NCBI GenBank assembly: GCA_021186555.1
Contig: JAJKFL010000003.1
Coordinates: 27,392,908 to 27,456,907 of the forward strand
From: Reticulitermes speratus
Taxonomy: Eukaryota; Arthropoda; Insecta; Blattodea; Rhinotermitidae
Direction of reading: 5' to 3'
DNA: 64,000 nucleotides
Position numbers and translations under genes: made by a program. Shown in pieces: positions 11,935 through 22,734 of the stretch (within the stretch, counting starts at the first letter, position 1; each line of letters opens with the position of its first letter). Below the pieces are notes generated by a model, which saw only the letters and a list, made by a program, of their open reading frames with translations, was not told the DNA's origin and did not search any database.

Positions 11935-12500
11935 ATAATTCAGTTCAATTAAATTCAGTACTTGTACAATAACCTACTGGCTCCACAGCACAAATTCCAA
12001 TTACGAAGCCAGCATAAATAGGCAAATACAACATGAACACATAAAAATGAGTCGTAATAAAATAAAAACAGTATAACTGAAAAAATCAAGGCTGTCTTAG
12101 CAGCAGCCCCATATCATTCCATCACATTTAATTACAATCTTGCTTGTGAATATGCCGACCGAACAGCTGTAAACAGTTTAAGTGACAAAACATCAGTGAC
12201 ACATTAACACAAGGAACATACTAAAAAGTAATGAAAAATACTGCAGAATTAAAGGAAACAAGTCGCTAAGTGCGACATTGCAATAATTAGATCAATACCA
12301 TATCTGTTTTAAAGAATAATAGGTTTCCTAAAATTACCGACGTCTTTGCACAACACTTAACAGCCAAAACGCCTCTTGCAGAAGGCCAGTTGCTGTAATT
12401 AACTGAAAACATAAAGAAGTCTCTGAAATTACGAGTAATTTCAGAGTGAGAGAAAATAACAGAGAAATGAAAAGAATTACACAACGGTGAAGATTATCAT
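11935..12500. repeat. Dispersed repeat R2, copy 1
   Basis: Shares two separate blocks, in the same order, with 24130-24900: AAGCCAGCATAAATAGGCAAATACAACA at about 11996 resembles about 24184, and GGTTTCCTAAAATTACCGACGTCTTTGCACA at about 12322 resembles about 24408. The reverse-strand open frames are short. The class is unknown and could be an untranslated part of a retroelement. Confidence 0.55.
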
Positions 12501-12900
12501 TTGTACTATTAACCAAACAGTACTTTTATAGCGATATAAACAGATGAAATTTTAAGTGTGGGACAGGAAGTACTTACCAGTGAGACACGTTCAATCAAAA
12601 GCATAGTTCGAAAATTTCAGTTAGAGGAAATCTAGGAGAAGAGAGAAGCATAATTTTACAGTAGAGTTTAGAGAAGCACGGCTTGACGTGTGGTGTGAAT
12701 TACAGTGGCTCAGAATAGGATTCATGGCGAGCTAAAGGTCTGTGCTTTACTCACAGGATCAAGCATTTTCTATGTTTTTTATTAAAAGTAAAGTGAGTGG
12801 TACAGGTTCAACAGTTTGCTTCTTCCCAGCTGTTAACAACGGAATTTGCAACGCGTATCTTTGTTACGGGTGCGAAAGCATGTAATATGATCAGTACGAT
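12501..12900. other. No recognised gene
   Basis: AT-rich sequence with no coding or repeat signature that I can name. Confidence 0.5.
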
Positions 12901-12907
12901 ATAGATT

Positions 12908-12945
12908 CTGCAGAAGGAGGCAGGAGGTTCCTCCGAAACGCCGGT
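12908..12945 (+). other. CTGAAGA/CCGAAACG stem-loop motif
   Basis: CTGCAGAAGGAGG, a short loop, then CCTCCGAAACGCCGG. The GGAGG/CCTCC stem is flanked by a CUGxAGA-like and a GAAAC-like strand, the order found around stem II of a hammerhead ribozyme. At least nine related motifs occur in the window. The 5' core deviates from CUGAUGA. Confidence 0.4.
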
Positions 12946-13559
12946 ACTTATCTATCATACTACAAGGTACTATATCCCATGCTATACTATTGTGCATATT
13001 TACTGCCACGAAAGTCTCAAGTTTTACAAAGTAAATCAGATATCACACACAGTTGTTGAGGGAAATGGATGACTAACTGTAAAAGGAAATTCATTTTTTA
13101 TTCCCTGTTATTTAGAAGTGTGTGTAAACAATTCCGAGTTCAGTCATCCATTAGACCTTGATATGAAGAAAGAATTATAGGATATTCAAGAAATATCTTC
13201 AAGGATATCTATACCGCCGAACAAATGGAACCAATCTGAAAATACTATAACACATCGCAGGTGTTAGACTCGACACCTGATCGACTTTCCTGAACAAGTA
13301 ATAGTTACCTGACAATTAAGGTCATTTACTTTAAAGCCTTACTCCATTGTGTCCTTGGGTTACAAATGAAAGTCTCATGCAAATTGAACTGATTACATTT
13401 TGTTTCAGTTTTAATGTGACAGTGACCTTCCTGGGGGCACCTTGTTTGTATAACCAGTGGAACCACGTGCAATCCGGTTGATGTTCTAGTAGCTGATTGG
13501 CCCTGATTGTCGCTTTTAATGGGACTTGTCTTGAGAAAAAAATACAACGGAACCTCAAG

Positions 13560-13701
13560 GGACCGGATTTTTTCCGTTGCGGGCAGGTTCCTTTTAATAG
13601 AGATACTTAAAGTTAAAGATCCTCGGTACTGTAAAAGGTTTTTGCTAAAGACAGGATTCCGTTCTATCCAGGTTCTGTTTTAGGCAGGTTTCACTGTATG
13701 T
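13560..13701 (-). mobile_element. Terminal part of a pogo/Tigger-type element
   Basis: Read on the minus strand, it begins CAGTGAAACCTGCCTAAAAC and continues with a run of diverged copies of a GAACCTG- or GGTCCCTTGAGG-like unit, which resembles the terminal region of pogo/Tigger transposons. The opposite end was not found, so this is a single-end relic. Confidence 0.45.
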
Positions 13702-14135
13702 AATTTGAGGTTTAGTCTAGTTCACACTAGTGTGCAAATTAGCATAGCGAGGGAGTTCTTCGTACAAATACACGATATCTGACATTGTCCTACAAAAACA
13801 CAAGGAAAAATATTTTCCTTGTAAGTGGTGTTTCGACAATACTTTCATATCTGCATCGGACGAGACCTAATTATTGTTGTTCATTTGTTTTTCTTTCCTT
13901 TTAAGAAAGGACATAAGCTAAGCTAATACTTAAGTAAGGTAATTAAATTTTAGAACTGAAGTGTCACTGACAGGATAAAGATAGTTAACCCTTTGAGTTT
14001 AATGGTAACTAACTATACTGGCAGTTTTACGGGCAAAAACTCTGCATTTTTTTCCACAGAGTGTAATCATGTATTTTGTATAATTCTTAGAACAAACAGC
14101 GATTATTTGCATAAACAGCTTTAACAGTCTTCTGT
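13702..14135. other. No recognised gene
   Basis: AT-rich; no supported feature. Confidence 0.5.
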
Positions 14136-14156
14136 GTATATATATATATATATATA

Positions 14157-14425
14157 TTTTTTTTTTTTGTATGGCTCGACAGCCTTATATGTGCCTGGGC
14201 CTCCTCGTTTCGTCAAGGTTTCATGGTCACACACATTTGAGACACACCACAGTCGGTAGGACTCCTCTGGACGAGGGACCAGCTCGTCACAGAGACCTCT
14301 ACAAGACAACACACAACACTCCAAAAGAGACAGACATCCATGCCCCCGGTGGGATTCGAACCCACGATCCTAGTAAGCGAGCGGCCGATGACCCACGCCT
14401 TAGACCGCACGGCCACTGGGATCGG

Positions 14426-14426
<1 letters not shown>
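14157..14426 (-). repeat. tRNA-derived SINE, family S2, inserted in (TA)n
   Basis: Full-length reverse-strand copy. On the minus strand it starts GCCGATCCCAGTGGCCGTGC with a tRNA-Ser/Leu-like A box and a perfect B box GGGTTCGAATCCC (about 14350-14362). It ends at a T-run on the + strand (14157-14170), its A-tail. It is nearly identical over the whole length to 28375-28644. (TA)n lies on both sides (14136-14156 and 14428-14472), so the insertion is probably into a microsatellite and the duplication cannot be resolved. Confidence 0.85.

Positions 14427-14427
<1 letters not shown>

Positions 14428-14472
<45 letters not shown>
14428..14472. repeat. (TA)n microsatellite
   Basis: About 22 uninterrupted TA units directly after the SINE head; a shorter run lies on its other side. 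It yields artificial Ile-Tyr repeats in all frames. Confidence 0.95.
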
Positions 14473-14474
<2 letters not shown>

Positions 14475-14665
14475 AGAAAGTCTATGATTAGTGGGTCCCT
14501 GTCACCACGGCATGGCGCGTCCTCGGGTTGCGGATGGAGGAACGGCCTCCAAATATGGAGGGTAGCTGCGAATATGCAGTCACGGACAGCCAACAAGTGG
14601 TGGTCCTCCAGCTTGGGGGTTCGGCGAGGTGCTAACAACTCCTCACCGTAAAAAATTACCATGTT
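14475..14665 (-). repeat. Unclassified repeat fragment
   Basis: On the minus strand it contains an open stretch with the phrases TPKLEDHHLLAV, AATLHIWRPFLHPQ and PEDAPCRGDRDP. I associate this phrase set with a widespread insect repeat rather than a host gene. Class and ends are unclear. Confidence 0.4.
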
Positions 14666-14689
14666 ACGAAACACCATACAGAGCCTCGG

Positions 14690-14895
14690 ACCTGGACTGA
14701 TTCTTTTGTACGACTTAAGCAATGGAAAAATTGATATGGCTCAGGATAGGGACAGGTGGCGGGCTCTTCTGAGTGCGGCAATGAACCTTCGGGTTCCATA
14801 AAATGCGGGGAATTTCTTGACTAGCTGACGACCTGTTAGCTTCTCAAGAAGGACTCAGCTCCATGGAGTTAGTTAGTTATAAGAGAAAATACGTT
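14690..14895 (+). pseudogene. LINE 3' end (DRDRWRAL tail)
   Basis: The + frame reads [20 protein letters not shown], then a stop near 14800, followed by an untranslated tail GCGGGGAATTTCTTGAC and AGCTTCTCAAGAAGGACT. The same end recurs at 29365-29545, 48315-48480 and 48585-48730. It is the last exon-like stretch of a non-LTR ORF2, truncated upstream and not functional. Confidence 0.75.
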
Positions 14896-14929
14896 TACTG
14901 GGAGGTGGGAACTGAATTTTTTGGCGCGT

Positions 14930-15450
14930 TCGCAAAATAGCTAACAGCGAGTATTAGCTTCGTCATTTCGGTCTGTCTGTCTGTCCGCATGGAAGAACTC
15001 GGCTCCCACTACAGGGATTTTCATTAAAATTGATATCTGTTGACTTTTCGAAAATATGTTGCTCAAATTTAATTAAAATCTGAGAAGAATAACGAGTAGT
15101 TTACATAAAGACCTATGTGTATTTATGATATCTCGCTGAATTCTTCTTAGAATGAGAAATGTCTCAGACAAAAATTGTAGAGAGAATAAAAGCTCGCATT
15201 TTATGTTCAATAAAGTTTCTCCGAAAATCGTACCGTTTATGAGATAATATGGAAAAATAAGGTAGAATCAGACAGGCCACAGATGACAATATAATACGGC
15301 GCATGCGCATTGCATGCTGGATAACAGGCTACAGACACACACTCACAATATGTAATACGTACATCTTTTCTACAGCAACAATGGTTGTGTGAAGGCGTCT
15401 CAATGTTACGTTTTTACGTACACTGCGTGTCTTGTTAAATGTAATTCAGG
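14930..15450 (+). repeat. Repeat R1, copy 1
   Basis: Begins GGCGCGTTCGCAAAATAGC and passes through GAGTATTAGCTTCGTCA, a GTCTGTCTGTCTGTCC run and GATATCTCGCTGAATTC to CAGACAGGCCACAGATGAC-like sequence. It is about 80 percent identical by eye to 38992-39520 (+), and to 22735-23180 and 39840-40209 (both inverted). No open frame is conserved. The class is unknown. Confidence 0.75.
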
Positions 15451-15614
15451 TTAATTTTAGGCTATGTAAGTGTTCATGTGCTTAAGAATATGTGCACGTG
15501 TGCAAAACATATTCAAGATTGTAGTGTTATGCCTTACAGAAATAGCAGTCAGTACGTAAATAAATAGATAGGCTACGAGTGGCCTCTGGTATGTGGCATC
15601 GTGTTCTGTTGGTG
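15451..15614. other. No recognised feature
   Basis: AT-rich spacer between R1 and the stem-loop junction. Confidence 0.5.
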
Positions 15615-15617
15615 ATA

Positions 15618-15690
15618 GGCACCAAGGTTTCGGAGGAAGCTGCTGCTTCCGTTTTCAGTAATCTGAAGACGGATACATAAGCCAAAGGCA
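15618..15690. repeat. Partial head-to-head stem-loop junction
   Basis: On the minus strand, 15658-15622 reads CTGAAAACGGAAGC...CTTCCTCCGAAACC. On the + strand, 15664 onward reads CTGAAGACGGATAC. The two starts diverge from the 4-base centre TAAT, the arrangement seen at the centre of the foldback at 36828-37092. The right arm is cut short. Confidence 0.5.
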
Positions 15691-15699
15691 GGCTTTTAT

Positions 15700-16990
15700 G
15701 AGAAATAAATGAACATTCGGACCCATGAAAGGCGGTGGATTTCTTGACTACCTGAGCGGCTGTAAGTTTTTTATAATAGACTATATTACATGGAGTTAAT
15801 TAGTTAATTTTAATTAGATGCTTATGTAAACGCCTATAAAGATTTCTTCCCAAAACCATTTTTTATAAACTATCCGTTTTATGCGATATGATGCCTGTAG
15901 TACCAACGTTACGGACGCATCTGCATCCGTAATATTCAGGGTAGAGGACAAATCTTTGAAGGTGGAAGCATTATGTTACATCAAAACCGTGGTATCTGTG
16001 TACCAAATAACACGGTATCACACTCCAGAAGACTACAGCCTTTACAGTTAACGCCGTGAGAGCTTCAAATCTTACAGTCTTCATACACTTGGTATTGTCC
16101 TATTTAATAGTGCTGTACAAAGTTCAAATGTACTGAAGACACACAAAATGTAATTAGAAACCGAACATGTGGCGACGACTATTAGCGCAGTAAATTTCCA
16201 CTAGTGTCAATGTCACATATAATGACACAACTGCTGCGTTACGTAAGTGATTAGTGTCTTTTGTAAGACAAGGTCAAGAGTTACGTACAAACACTTAAAC
16301 ATTCTAGCCAACAAGCTCAAAAGGCGAAAAACAAAACATGAAGTCTCTACTTGACAGCAAGATGAAGAAAAAAACTCTATTCATAAAACTAAAATTAATC
16401 TCTTCAGTTAAGACACTAAACACGTATAACATGTAAATCCTTAGAGGAACGACCTGCATAGATCCACACTGTTAAGTGCTTCAAACGGATATCGGATGTA
16501 CAGAGTTTTTTAGATAATTTATTCTCATTTTTCGCCTTAAGTAACTGACGGTGAGATAAACCACGAAAGCCACAAACATTTGAAAGGATTCCTTACTTAG
16601 ATCGTGTGAATGACCATCACACGTTATATGATTAAGACAAGGGTCCTCAATAAGTTTGAGTCATTACAGAAAATTTCTGTTTTCAAGACTCATTGCAATC
16701 AGATTAATGCGGTTGTTGGAAACAAGAATGACATAAACGGCAGCTTGTTATTCTCCACGTACATCCTTATGACATCAGTCAAGATATGTTGTGATTTACA
16801 ACTGCTGATTACTCAGTGACATCTGATACAATACGTTACGTTTACGACTCTTATGATTCTTCTTCTTTTCCTACTACATACTGGTGTTCTTTTTACATGT
16901 GCGTTACTCAGAATTGTAGTTACATCTATAGGCCTCCGGCCTAAGCATATAAATTCCGATGCTGTTCTACATCCATGTAGCAAGCAGTTT
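15700..16990. other. No recognised gene
   Basis: Positions 15720-15790 again resemble a LINE 3' tail (GGCGGTGGATTTCTTGACTA). The remainder is AT-rich without a coding signature. Confidence 0.45.
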
Positions 16991-16994
16991 TTAA

Positions 16995-18366
16995 AATTAC
17001 GGATACGTAGACAATTGATTAACAAGTTATACGGAAGTGGTGAATGGCTCAAGGATTTCACTCAAGTTACAGTGATTGCCTTAAAGAATAGGCCAAAACA
17101 TACGAAATGCAACGACCATCGCAGAATCATCCTCTTCGCACATGTAGCACAGATAGTTTCGAGGATATTTAGGACAAGGATTGAACAAACAATAGAGGAC
17201 GTACTTGGAGAAGATCACTTTGGATTTAGAAGAGGAAAAGGAACTAGGGATGCAATTGGGATGCTGAGAACAATATCAGAACGAACTTTGGACATAGATG
17301 AGGAATTGTGTGCTTGCTTTATAAAATGGCAAAACGCATTTGACCGTGTCAACTGAACCAAATTAATGCAGATCTTAAAGGGAACTGGTATCTACTGGCG
17401 CGAAAGAAGAGTGATCAGCAAACTGTACATGGAACAGAGAGTTAAAGTACGACTGGACCAAGGGGAGACGAGAAGTGTGAAGATTGGAAAGGAGTTAGAC
17501 AAGGTCGCTGTTTGTCAACGACTCTATTCAACTCATTCAGCGAATATCTTACCAAGAAAGGTTTTGAAGGGATTGGAGACTTCAAAATAGGAGGCACGTA
17601 GGCCTATTTCTCAATGTGAAATACACAGACGACCTTGTGCTACTGGCCAAGGAAGAAACGGCACTACAGGGCATGATTGACAGACTAATTGAAATTGGAA
17701 GATGCTATAAAGTGGAAATGAATGTGGAAAAACTGAGGTAATGAGAATATCGAGGCAACCATCTCCAGTAGAGATTATGGTATATCAAAAACAACTGGAG
17801 AATGTGGAATATTTCAACTATTTGGGTAGCATGATAAAAAATGATGCAAGATGTACACGTGAAATTAAATCCAGGGTTGCCATGGCAAAAGCAAAAAGAA
17901 GAAGACTCTTTTCACTAGCAAGTTGGACTTAAATTTAAGGAAGAAACTAGTAAACTGCTACACTTCGAGCGTAGCTTTTTATGATACTGAAACGTGGACA
18001 CTTCGAAAAGTAGATCAGAAATACCTGCGAAGTATTGAAATGTGGTGCTGGAGAATATTGGAGAAGATCAGTTGGACCGATCGTGTGAGAAATGCAGAGG
18101 TATTACACAGAGTCAAAGAGGAGGGGAATATCCTACATAAAATAACATCTTGCGTAGGAACTGCCTTCTAAAACACGTGATTGAAGGAAAGTTAAAAGGG
18201 AGGATAGAAATGACGGGAAAACGAGGAAGAAGACGTAAGCAGCTGCTGGATGACCTCAAGGGAAAGACAGGATACTGGAAATTGAAAGAGGAAATAGTAG
18301 AACGCACTCTGTGGAGAACTCGCTTTGGAAGAGGCTATGGGCCTGTAGCAAGACAGACTACGTAAT
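16995..18366 (+). pseudogene. Decayed LINE reverse transcriptase, 3' half
   Basis: Non-LTR retrotransposon ORF2 from the early reverse transcriptase domain to the end, in at least five frame pieces. 17000-17356 carries GEWLKDFTQV, VLGEDHFGFRRGKGTRDAIG and NAFDRVN, reverse transcriptase blocks 2-4. The catalytic YADD appears as YTDD at 17622-17633, so the active site is altered as well. Downstream pieces (17741-18365) read FNYLGSMI, YDTETWTLRKVDQKYL, EMWCWRILEKISWTDRVRN, LLKHVIEGKLKGRIE and LWRTRFGRGYGPVARQTT, the usual conserved tail of this type. It ends at ATGAATGAATG, a short tandem tail rather than poly-A. A small deletion near 18150 removes the KANWIGHILR-like stretch expected there. The 5' half is absent. 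Confidence 0.85.
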
Positions 18367-18369
18367 GAA

Positions 18370-19130
18370 TGAATGTATTCGTACGCCAGATGGCAGGGAC
18401 AGATAAAAACAGTCTGCCTTTATGAAGCATTCGAAAGATTCCTGTGATTTTGTCGGTAATGCAGCTTCGACGTTTTCTGACAAAAGTTGTCTCTGGTGTA
18501 ACTGCTCCTTGCTTGTCTCTTTTCTGCTTTGATACTCGGAATTAATATTTGAATTCGCCGCAGTTAGGAATGACCTCCATTGTTCAACTGTTGGGTCATG
18601 GAATTTGTAGACAAGACGTATAAATTGTTCCAATTTGCTTGGTCAATGATAAATATATAAGCTCCACCCACAGCAATTTCAGGTCGACTTTCGTTAAAGC
18701 GCTCCGACTGACGAGATAACGTCTCTAAATACAGCGATTGAGGAAACTATGAAATTAATCATTTGATGTTTACTGTACACGTTTTCACTCTACAGTGCAA
18801 GTCACACTTAGACGGTAAACATTTTCACAAGTATTACATTGCTGTTTGTAAACGAATGATATCAATTAGTTATTACGTTTTGATCTCTCCCAATTCTTCA
18901 GACTGTTATTAATCGGCAGTAAGTTCTATTAATCCACTGTTTGGTGGATCAGTAACTCCGATATCTTTTACTTTTATTACACCTGTAAGTATTAATTTGG
19001 TTGTATGATATACAAAATTTAATTCCCAAATATGAAGATGGGCTAGAAAGTAAGTTTACAGTAACCATGAATCAAATGCAAGACTTTAATAGAGGAAGCT
19101 GGCAGTATACAATGAAGATGTCGCTAGTAT
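18370..19130. other. No recognised gene
   Basis: The reverse-strand open frame 18633-18358 (91 codons) has no recognisable domain. The rest is AT-rich. Confidence 0.5.
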
Positions 19131-19134
19131 GCTG

Positions 19135-20800
19135 TTTTTAAACACAGTTCCCTTGACGGTTGAGGCACTTGTCATGGCGTGTGATAAGTTTGTCCATCCC
19201 GGACGCATAAAACGTATATCCATTTTTGTTAAGCCACTTGAAGTTATCAGGTTTGACGTATACACCGCAGGAGAAACGATGTCCTGACAAGTGCTTCTTC
19301 AAGGCGGGAAAAAGATGAAGGTCGTGAAGTGCAAAACCCGGACAGTACGGTAGATGGTTCAAAGTTTCCCAACAGAAATTTTGCAGCAAATTCCGAGTCT
19401 ACTTTGCCGTGTGCAGTCGGGCATTATTATGGAGGAGAATCACAGCATCACTACGAAAACCGGGACTTTTCCTACTGATGGTCTGACTCAAGCTTTCAAG
19501 ATTGGCGCAATACCTGTTGGCGTTAATTGTGTGTCCATGTTCCAGAAAGTCCATCAGCAACACGACCGACGAGTCCCAGAAGACGGTGGCCAGCATGGTA
19601 TCACGTTATACAGTGTGTCCACAAAGTCCCTTCGGGGTTTTAAAAAATTGTGGCGCGCAAACAAATTGAGCTAGACACATGCGGTTTGCGGCAGATTACA
19701 GTGAAATTCTGGAAGTTCTTTTGCCGCCAACAGATGGCATAAGCGGCCATCTTTACGTTTCTCAGTCAGTTGTTTGTTAAATGGCGACGGTGCAGGAACG
19801 CGCGCGTTGTGTGGGATGGCAGAGACGGTCCAATGCCTTGGCCTCCACGTTCACCAGACATAACACCACTGGATTTTTTCCTGTGGGGTTATGTCAAGAG
19901 CGATGTGTTCCGAACACCAGTTAACGGACTGGATGACCTGAAGACCCGTATCAGGAATGCGATCTCGGCTATTCCAGCGGACATGCTCCACAGAACATGG
20001 CAAGAGCTCGAATATCGTCTGGACGTTCTCCGTGCTACCAAGGGAGCCCACATCGAGGTCTACTGAGGTCAGTAAAAAACTTCCAGAGTTTCACTGTAAT
20101 CTGCCGCCAACCGCATATGGCTAGCTCAATTTGTTTGTGCGCCACAATTTTTCAAAACCCCGAAGGGACTTTGTGGACACACTGTACTTTTTCCTGGGTG
20201 AGCCGGGTGTGTGCACTCCGAGGCTGATCACCTACTGGTGGGAATGAAGTGATGGATACAAGTCTCATCACCAGTAAAGACACAACGCAGACAGTTGTTT
20301 CCCTTTTCTGCATAACTTGCAGGAAACTGACACAGATCATCATTCTTACCGCTTTGTGGTCGCCTCAACCCTCTTGGTAACCATCTGGCGCAGACCTTAC
20401 TGCAATGTAACACATCCACCATGACATGCTGCAGAGCGCCGCAGGATAAACGAAGGTTAAATGCCATAAACCGCAAAGATACATGTCCGTCCGTCTGAAT
20501 GAGCACCTCGACGCTTGCAGTGTTGACTTCTGTCGTCGTGGAGCTTTGTTGACCACTGGCATCTGCCCGATAAAAAGGCGCGGCACCATTTGGAAACACG
20601 TTACCTGGACATCACATCCTTGCCGTACACTTCCACAAGCTGTCGATGGCTTTCGGTGTCCACAAAAAGTATATACTCGTAACTCCTTGGACTTCCAAGC
20701 GAGATCAGTTTTCCAATTGGGTCTCCATGTTAAACTGCCGCAGCTGTGCTCCTTCTGCGCATGTGCTCGAATCACATGACCGTGAACACTAGAGCCTTCT
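19135..20800 (-). pseudogene. Mariner-like transposase remnant, interrupted by 19611-20184
   Basis: Reading the minus strand from about 20600 down gives, in order: the helix-turn-helix part (SFNGLSYGALQH-like), KVCARWLPRGL, a frame with AEKGNNCLRCVFTGDETCIHHF (first catalytic Asp region TGDE), then after the insertion MLATVFWDSSVVLLMDFLEHG, LLHNNARLHTA (second catalytic block, HDN changed to HNN) and FALHDLHLFPALKKHLSGHRF (third Asp block) with a final FYASGMDKLITRHDKCLNRQGN. Each block is typical of insect mariner transposases, but stops and frameshifts break it. Joining across 19611-20184 restores collinearity, which shows that the inner element is an insertion. Terminal repeats were not resolved. 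Confidence 0.85.
19611..20184 (+). mobile_element. Deletion-derivative mariner nested in another mariner
   Basis: 574-bp element with near-perfect terminal inverted repeats of about 105 bp (CAGTGTGTCCACAAAGTCCC at 19611 and its complement ending at 20184), flanked by TA on each side. Inside, 19781 starts ATG with MATVQERARCVGW, a mariner N-terminus. The sequence then jumps to the C-terminal third (WPPRSPDITPLDFFLWG with the third catalytic Asp, then WQELEYRLDVLRATKGAHIE, stop near 20066). The middle, with two catalytic acidic residues, is gone and the frame is shifted at about 19820. It is non-autonomous but has intact ends, so it could have been moved by a full-length relative. Confidence 0.9.
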
Positions 20801-20916
20801 GTCGTATATATCAACAGCATTAGAAATTTCAAATAATTCGGCTTTCTAGTAATAGGATTTGTGTATTGTTTTGATTCGCCCTCGTATGTTATAGTAACTG
20901 CAAAAATTTGCATAAT

Positions 20917-21168
20917 AAAGCAAGTACTTTGTGTCATTTCAAGCTTCCGCCGCGATGTAGATGAGATCTGCGCTCTTTTGCGTTATTACGCAGCGTTGAG
21001 TGGTAGTTTTGTACCGACGTTTCGGGACAACCTAGCGGTCCGATCTTCTTCTTGGACTTTTCGACCCTTGAAGATGGGAGCGAAAGGTTGCCCCGAAACG
21101 TCGGTACAGAATTACGACTCAATGCTGCGTAATATCCCAGAAGAGCGCAGATCTCAAAGCAAGTACTT
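20917..21168. mobile_element. Foldback insertion A with 13-bp duplication
   Basis: AAAGCAAGTACTT at 20917-20929 is repeated at 21156-21168. Between them, 20963-21050 and 21067-21155 form an imperfect inverted repeat about a 16-base centre. Each arm reads outward: a GAAGA-x-GG 5' strand, CCCGAAACGTCGGTAC, then a common tail ending in GCGCAGATCTC. The left arm continues about 33 bases beyond the right arm before its duplication. Head-to-head retroposition of a Penelope-like or ribozyme-bearing element is inferred. Confidence 0.7.
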
Positions 21169-21227
21169 GTGTTTTGTAGTGAGTTGAAAACAAGAGCGTC
21201 TGCGTTACGAAGCTGCACTAGCCTCAT

Positions 21228-22080
21228 TCGCGATAATTCTCTTTCCGAAAGAATTTATGGCCAATTTCCGGAACAGTGATTGGATGGTCTGATATGATTT
21301 TCCTCCTGAGTGGTCAGTCAATCAGAATTTCAGGATACTATAATCTTATTGGTCATGCCGGTTTGCAATTTCATTTTGCAGTTTTAGAGCTGACCTAGCT
21401 TACATTTTTCGGGCCTTGTGGAAATTCTCAGTCTACATATTGTTACCACTTTTAGCCGTCACATAGCGAAAGTTGAACTTCTTGTAACACAGATAAAAAG
21501 CTCTCTAAATGACATATATGAATAGGGAAAATATCTGCCTGATATTTGGCGCAAAACCGCCCTGCTGCAACGCCGACAGGAGTTCACCTTTGAAACTCAA
21601 ATGTTGCCGCGGCTCGTAGCGACACATATGCGAATTATGATACTGAATCTACTTAAGAATATTCCTAACTTAAGAAGTCCGAGATCTGACTAGGACTGCC
21701 CTGCTGTGCCAGGCAGCAACACCGGTTATTCTATCAAGCTATTTCAAGAAATTTTCCGAGCTCATGGAATACATATTCACTGACATTTTGATTTAAGAAT
21801 ATCCCTTAGCGGCTTTAATGTAGAATAATGGATCGGTGGAATGGTTGTCTACGCAAATGAAAGCTTAAGAGAGGGTGAAGTGGCAATTTTTCTATTTCAA
21901 ATGTTTATTCGAAACTCTTCAATTTAAGGACTCAAATTCGTCACTCTGCAACCAGCCAAATGCCGGGTCAGAAATGAAGTCCATTAGGGTTATCGAATAG
22001 TTCAGGCTGTGGTGACGTATGGGTTTGGAGAAATGGTGGAATGATGATTGTTATCAGGGGAAAGTTTACGGTACAACTTC
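21228..22080. other. No recognised gene
   Basis: No sustained open frame or named repeat. Confidence 0.5.
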
Positions 22081-22084
22081 ATCC

Positions 22085-22165
22085 AAAAGGAATATTACGT
22101 GAAGTCGCCAGGGATTGAAACCGAGGCTCTGTGGTGAGAAGCCAGTGTCAAAGAGACTGGGCTAT
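22085..22165 (-). repeat. tRNA-like SINE head, family S3
   Basis: The minus strand reads CCATAGCCCAGTCTCTTTGA, then CTTCTCACCACAGAGCCTC and B box CGGTTTCAATCCC. It matches the head at 7858-7948. The body downstream is not recognisable. Confidence 0.5.
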
Positions 22166-22294
22166 GGACAATTTCTATTACAAAAATTTATGGGTATTTA
22201 AATGAGTTATTTAAGTATCAACATATTAAAGCTCATTAATCTAGTCAGAGTTCTCGCCTTAATCTCTCAGATGTATGTAAAGTGGTAAAACGTA

Positions 22295-22520
22295 CACTAA
22301 AGGTAAAGTACACCCCAGAACACCATGATGGCCCAGAGCGTGAGTAGAGGTATAGCTCTACTGTTTCTTTAACGTCATCGGTAGATGGTGGTCAACGCCA
22401 CGCCCCGGCCGCTTCACCCCCGGGAACGAGACCTCAGGGCCGGTCTAGACGAGTACGGAAAAGGTAGCCCCCACCGGAATTCGATCCCCAGACTGTCCAG
22501 CCCGACTATACCGACTATGT
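22295..22520 (-). repeat. SINE family S1
   Basis: Reverse-strand copy with the S1 body (CACGCCCCGGCCGCTTCACC, GGGCCGGTCTAGACG) and the tRNA-like head at the right end (B box complement GGAATTCGATCCCC near 22478, A-box side near 22500-22520). Confidence 0.75.
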
Positions 22521-22734
22521 GTGTAAGGTGGACATACCATTAACTGTATGTTTATCAATTAAAACACTGTGTGGGAACTTTCTCACTGTCACACCGGAGA
22601 CGTTGCTCCAGCTTACTAGTGGCCCCTTTCAGGGCCCGCACTGCACACACCGTCCCAGTTTCTTTGAAACCACGTCTTTCCTGTTGATGATACACAGTGA
22701 TTAACAAGACAGGCAGTGTACGTATAACGTAAAA

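Noticed and set aside
14340-14426. Functional tRNA gene
   Set aside because: A and B boxes are present, but the sequence continues into a SINE body with an A-tail, and no proper acceptor stem closes.
14171-14722. Open frames with phrases such as GFEPTILVSERP and Ile-Tyr runs
   Set aside because: They are translations of the S2 SINE head and the (TA)n microsatellite; the same peptide appears at 28408-28659.
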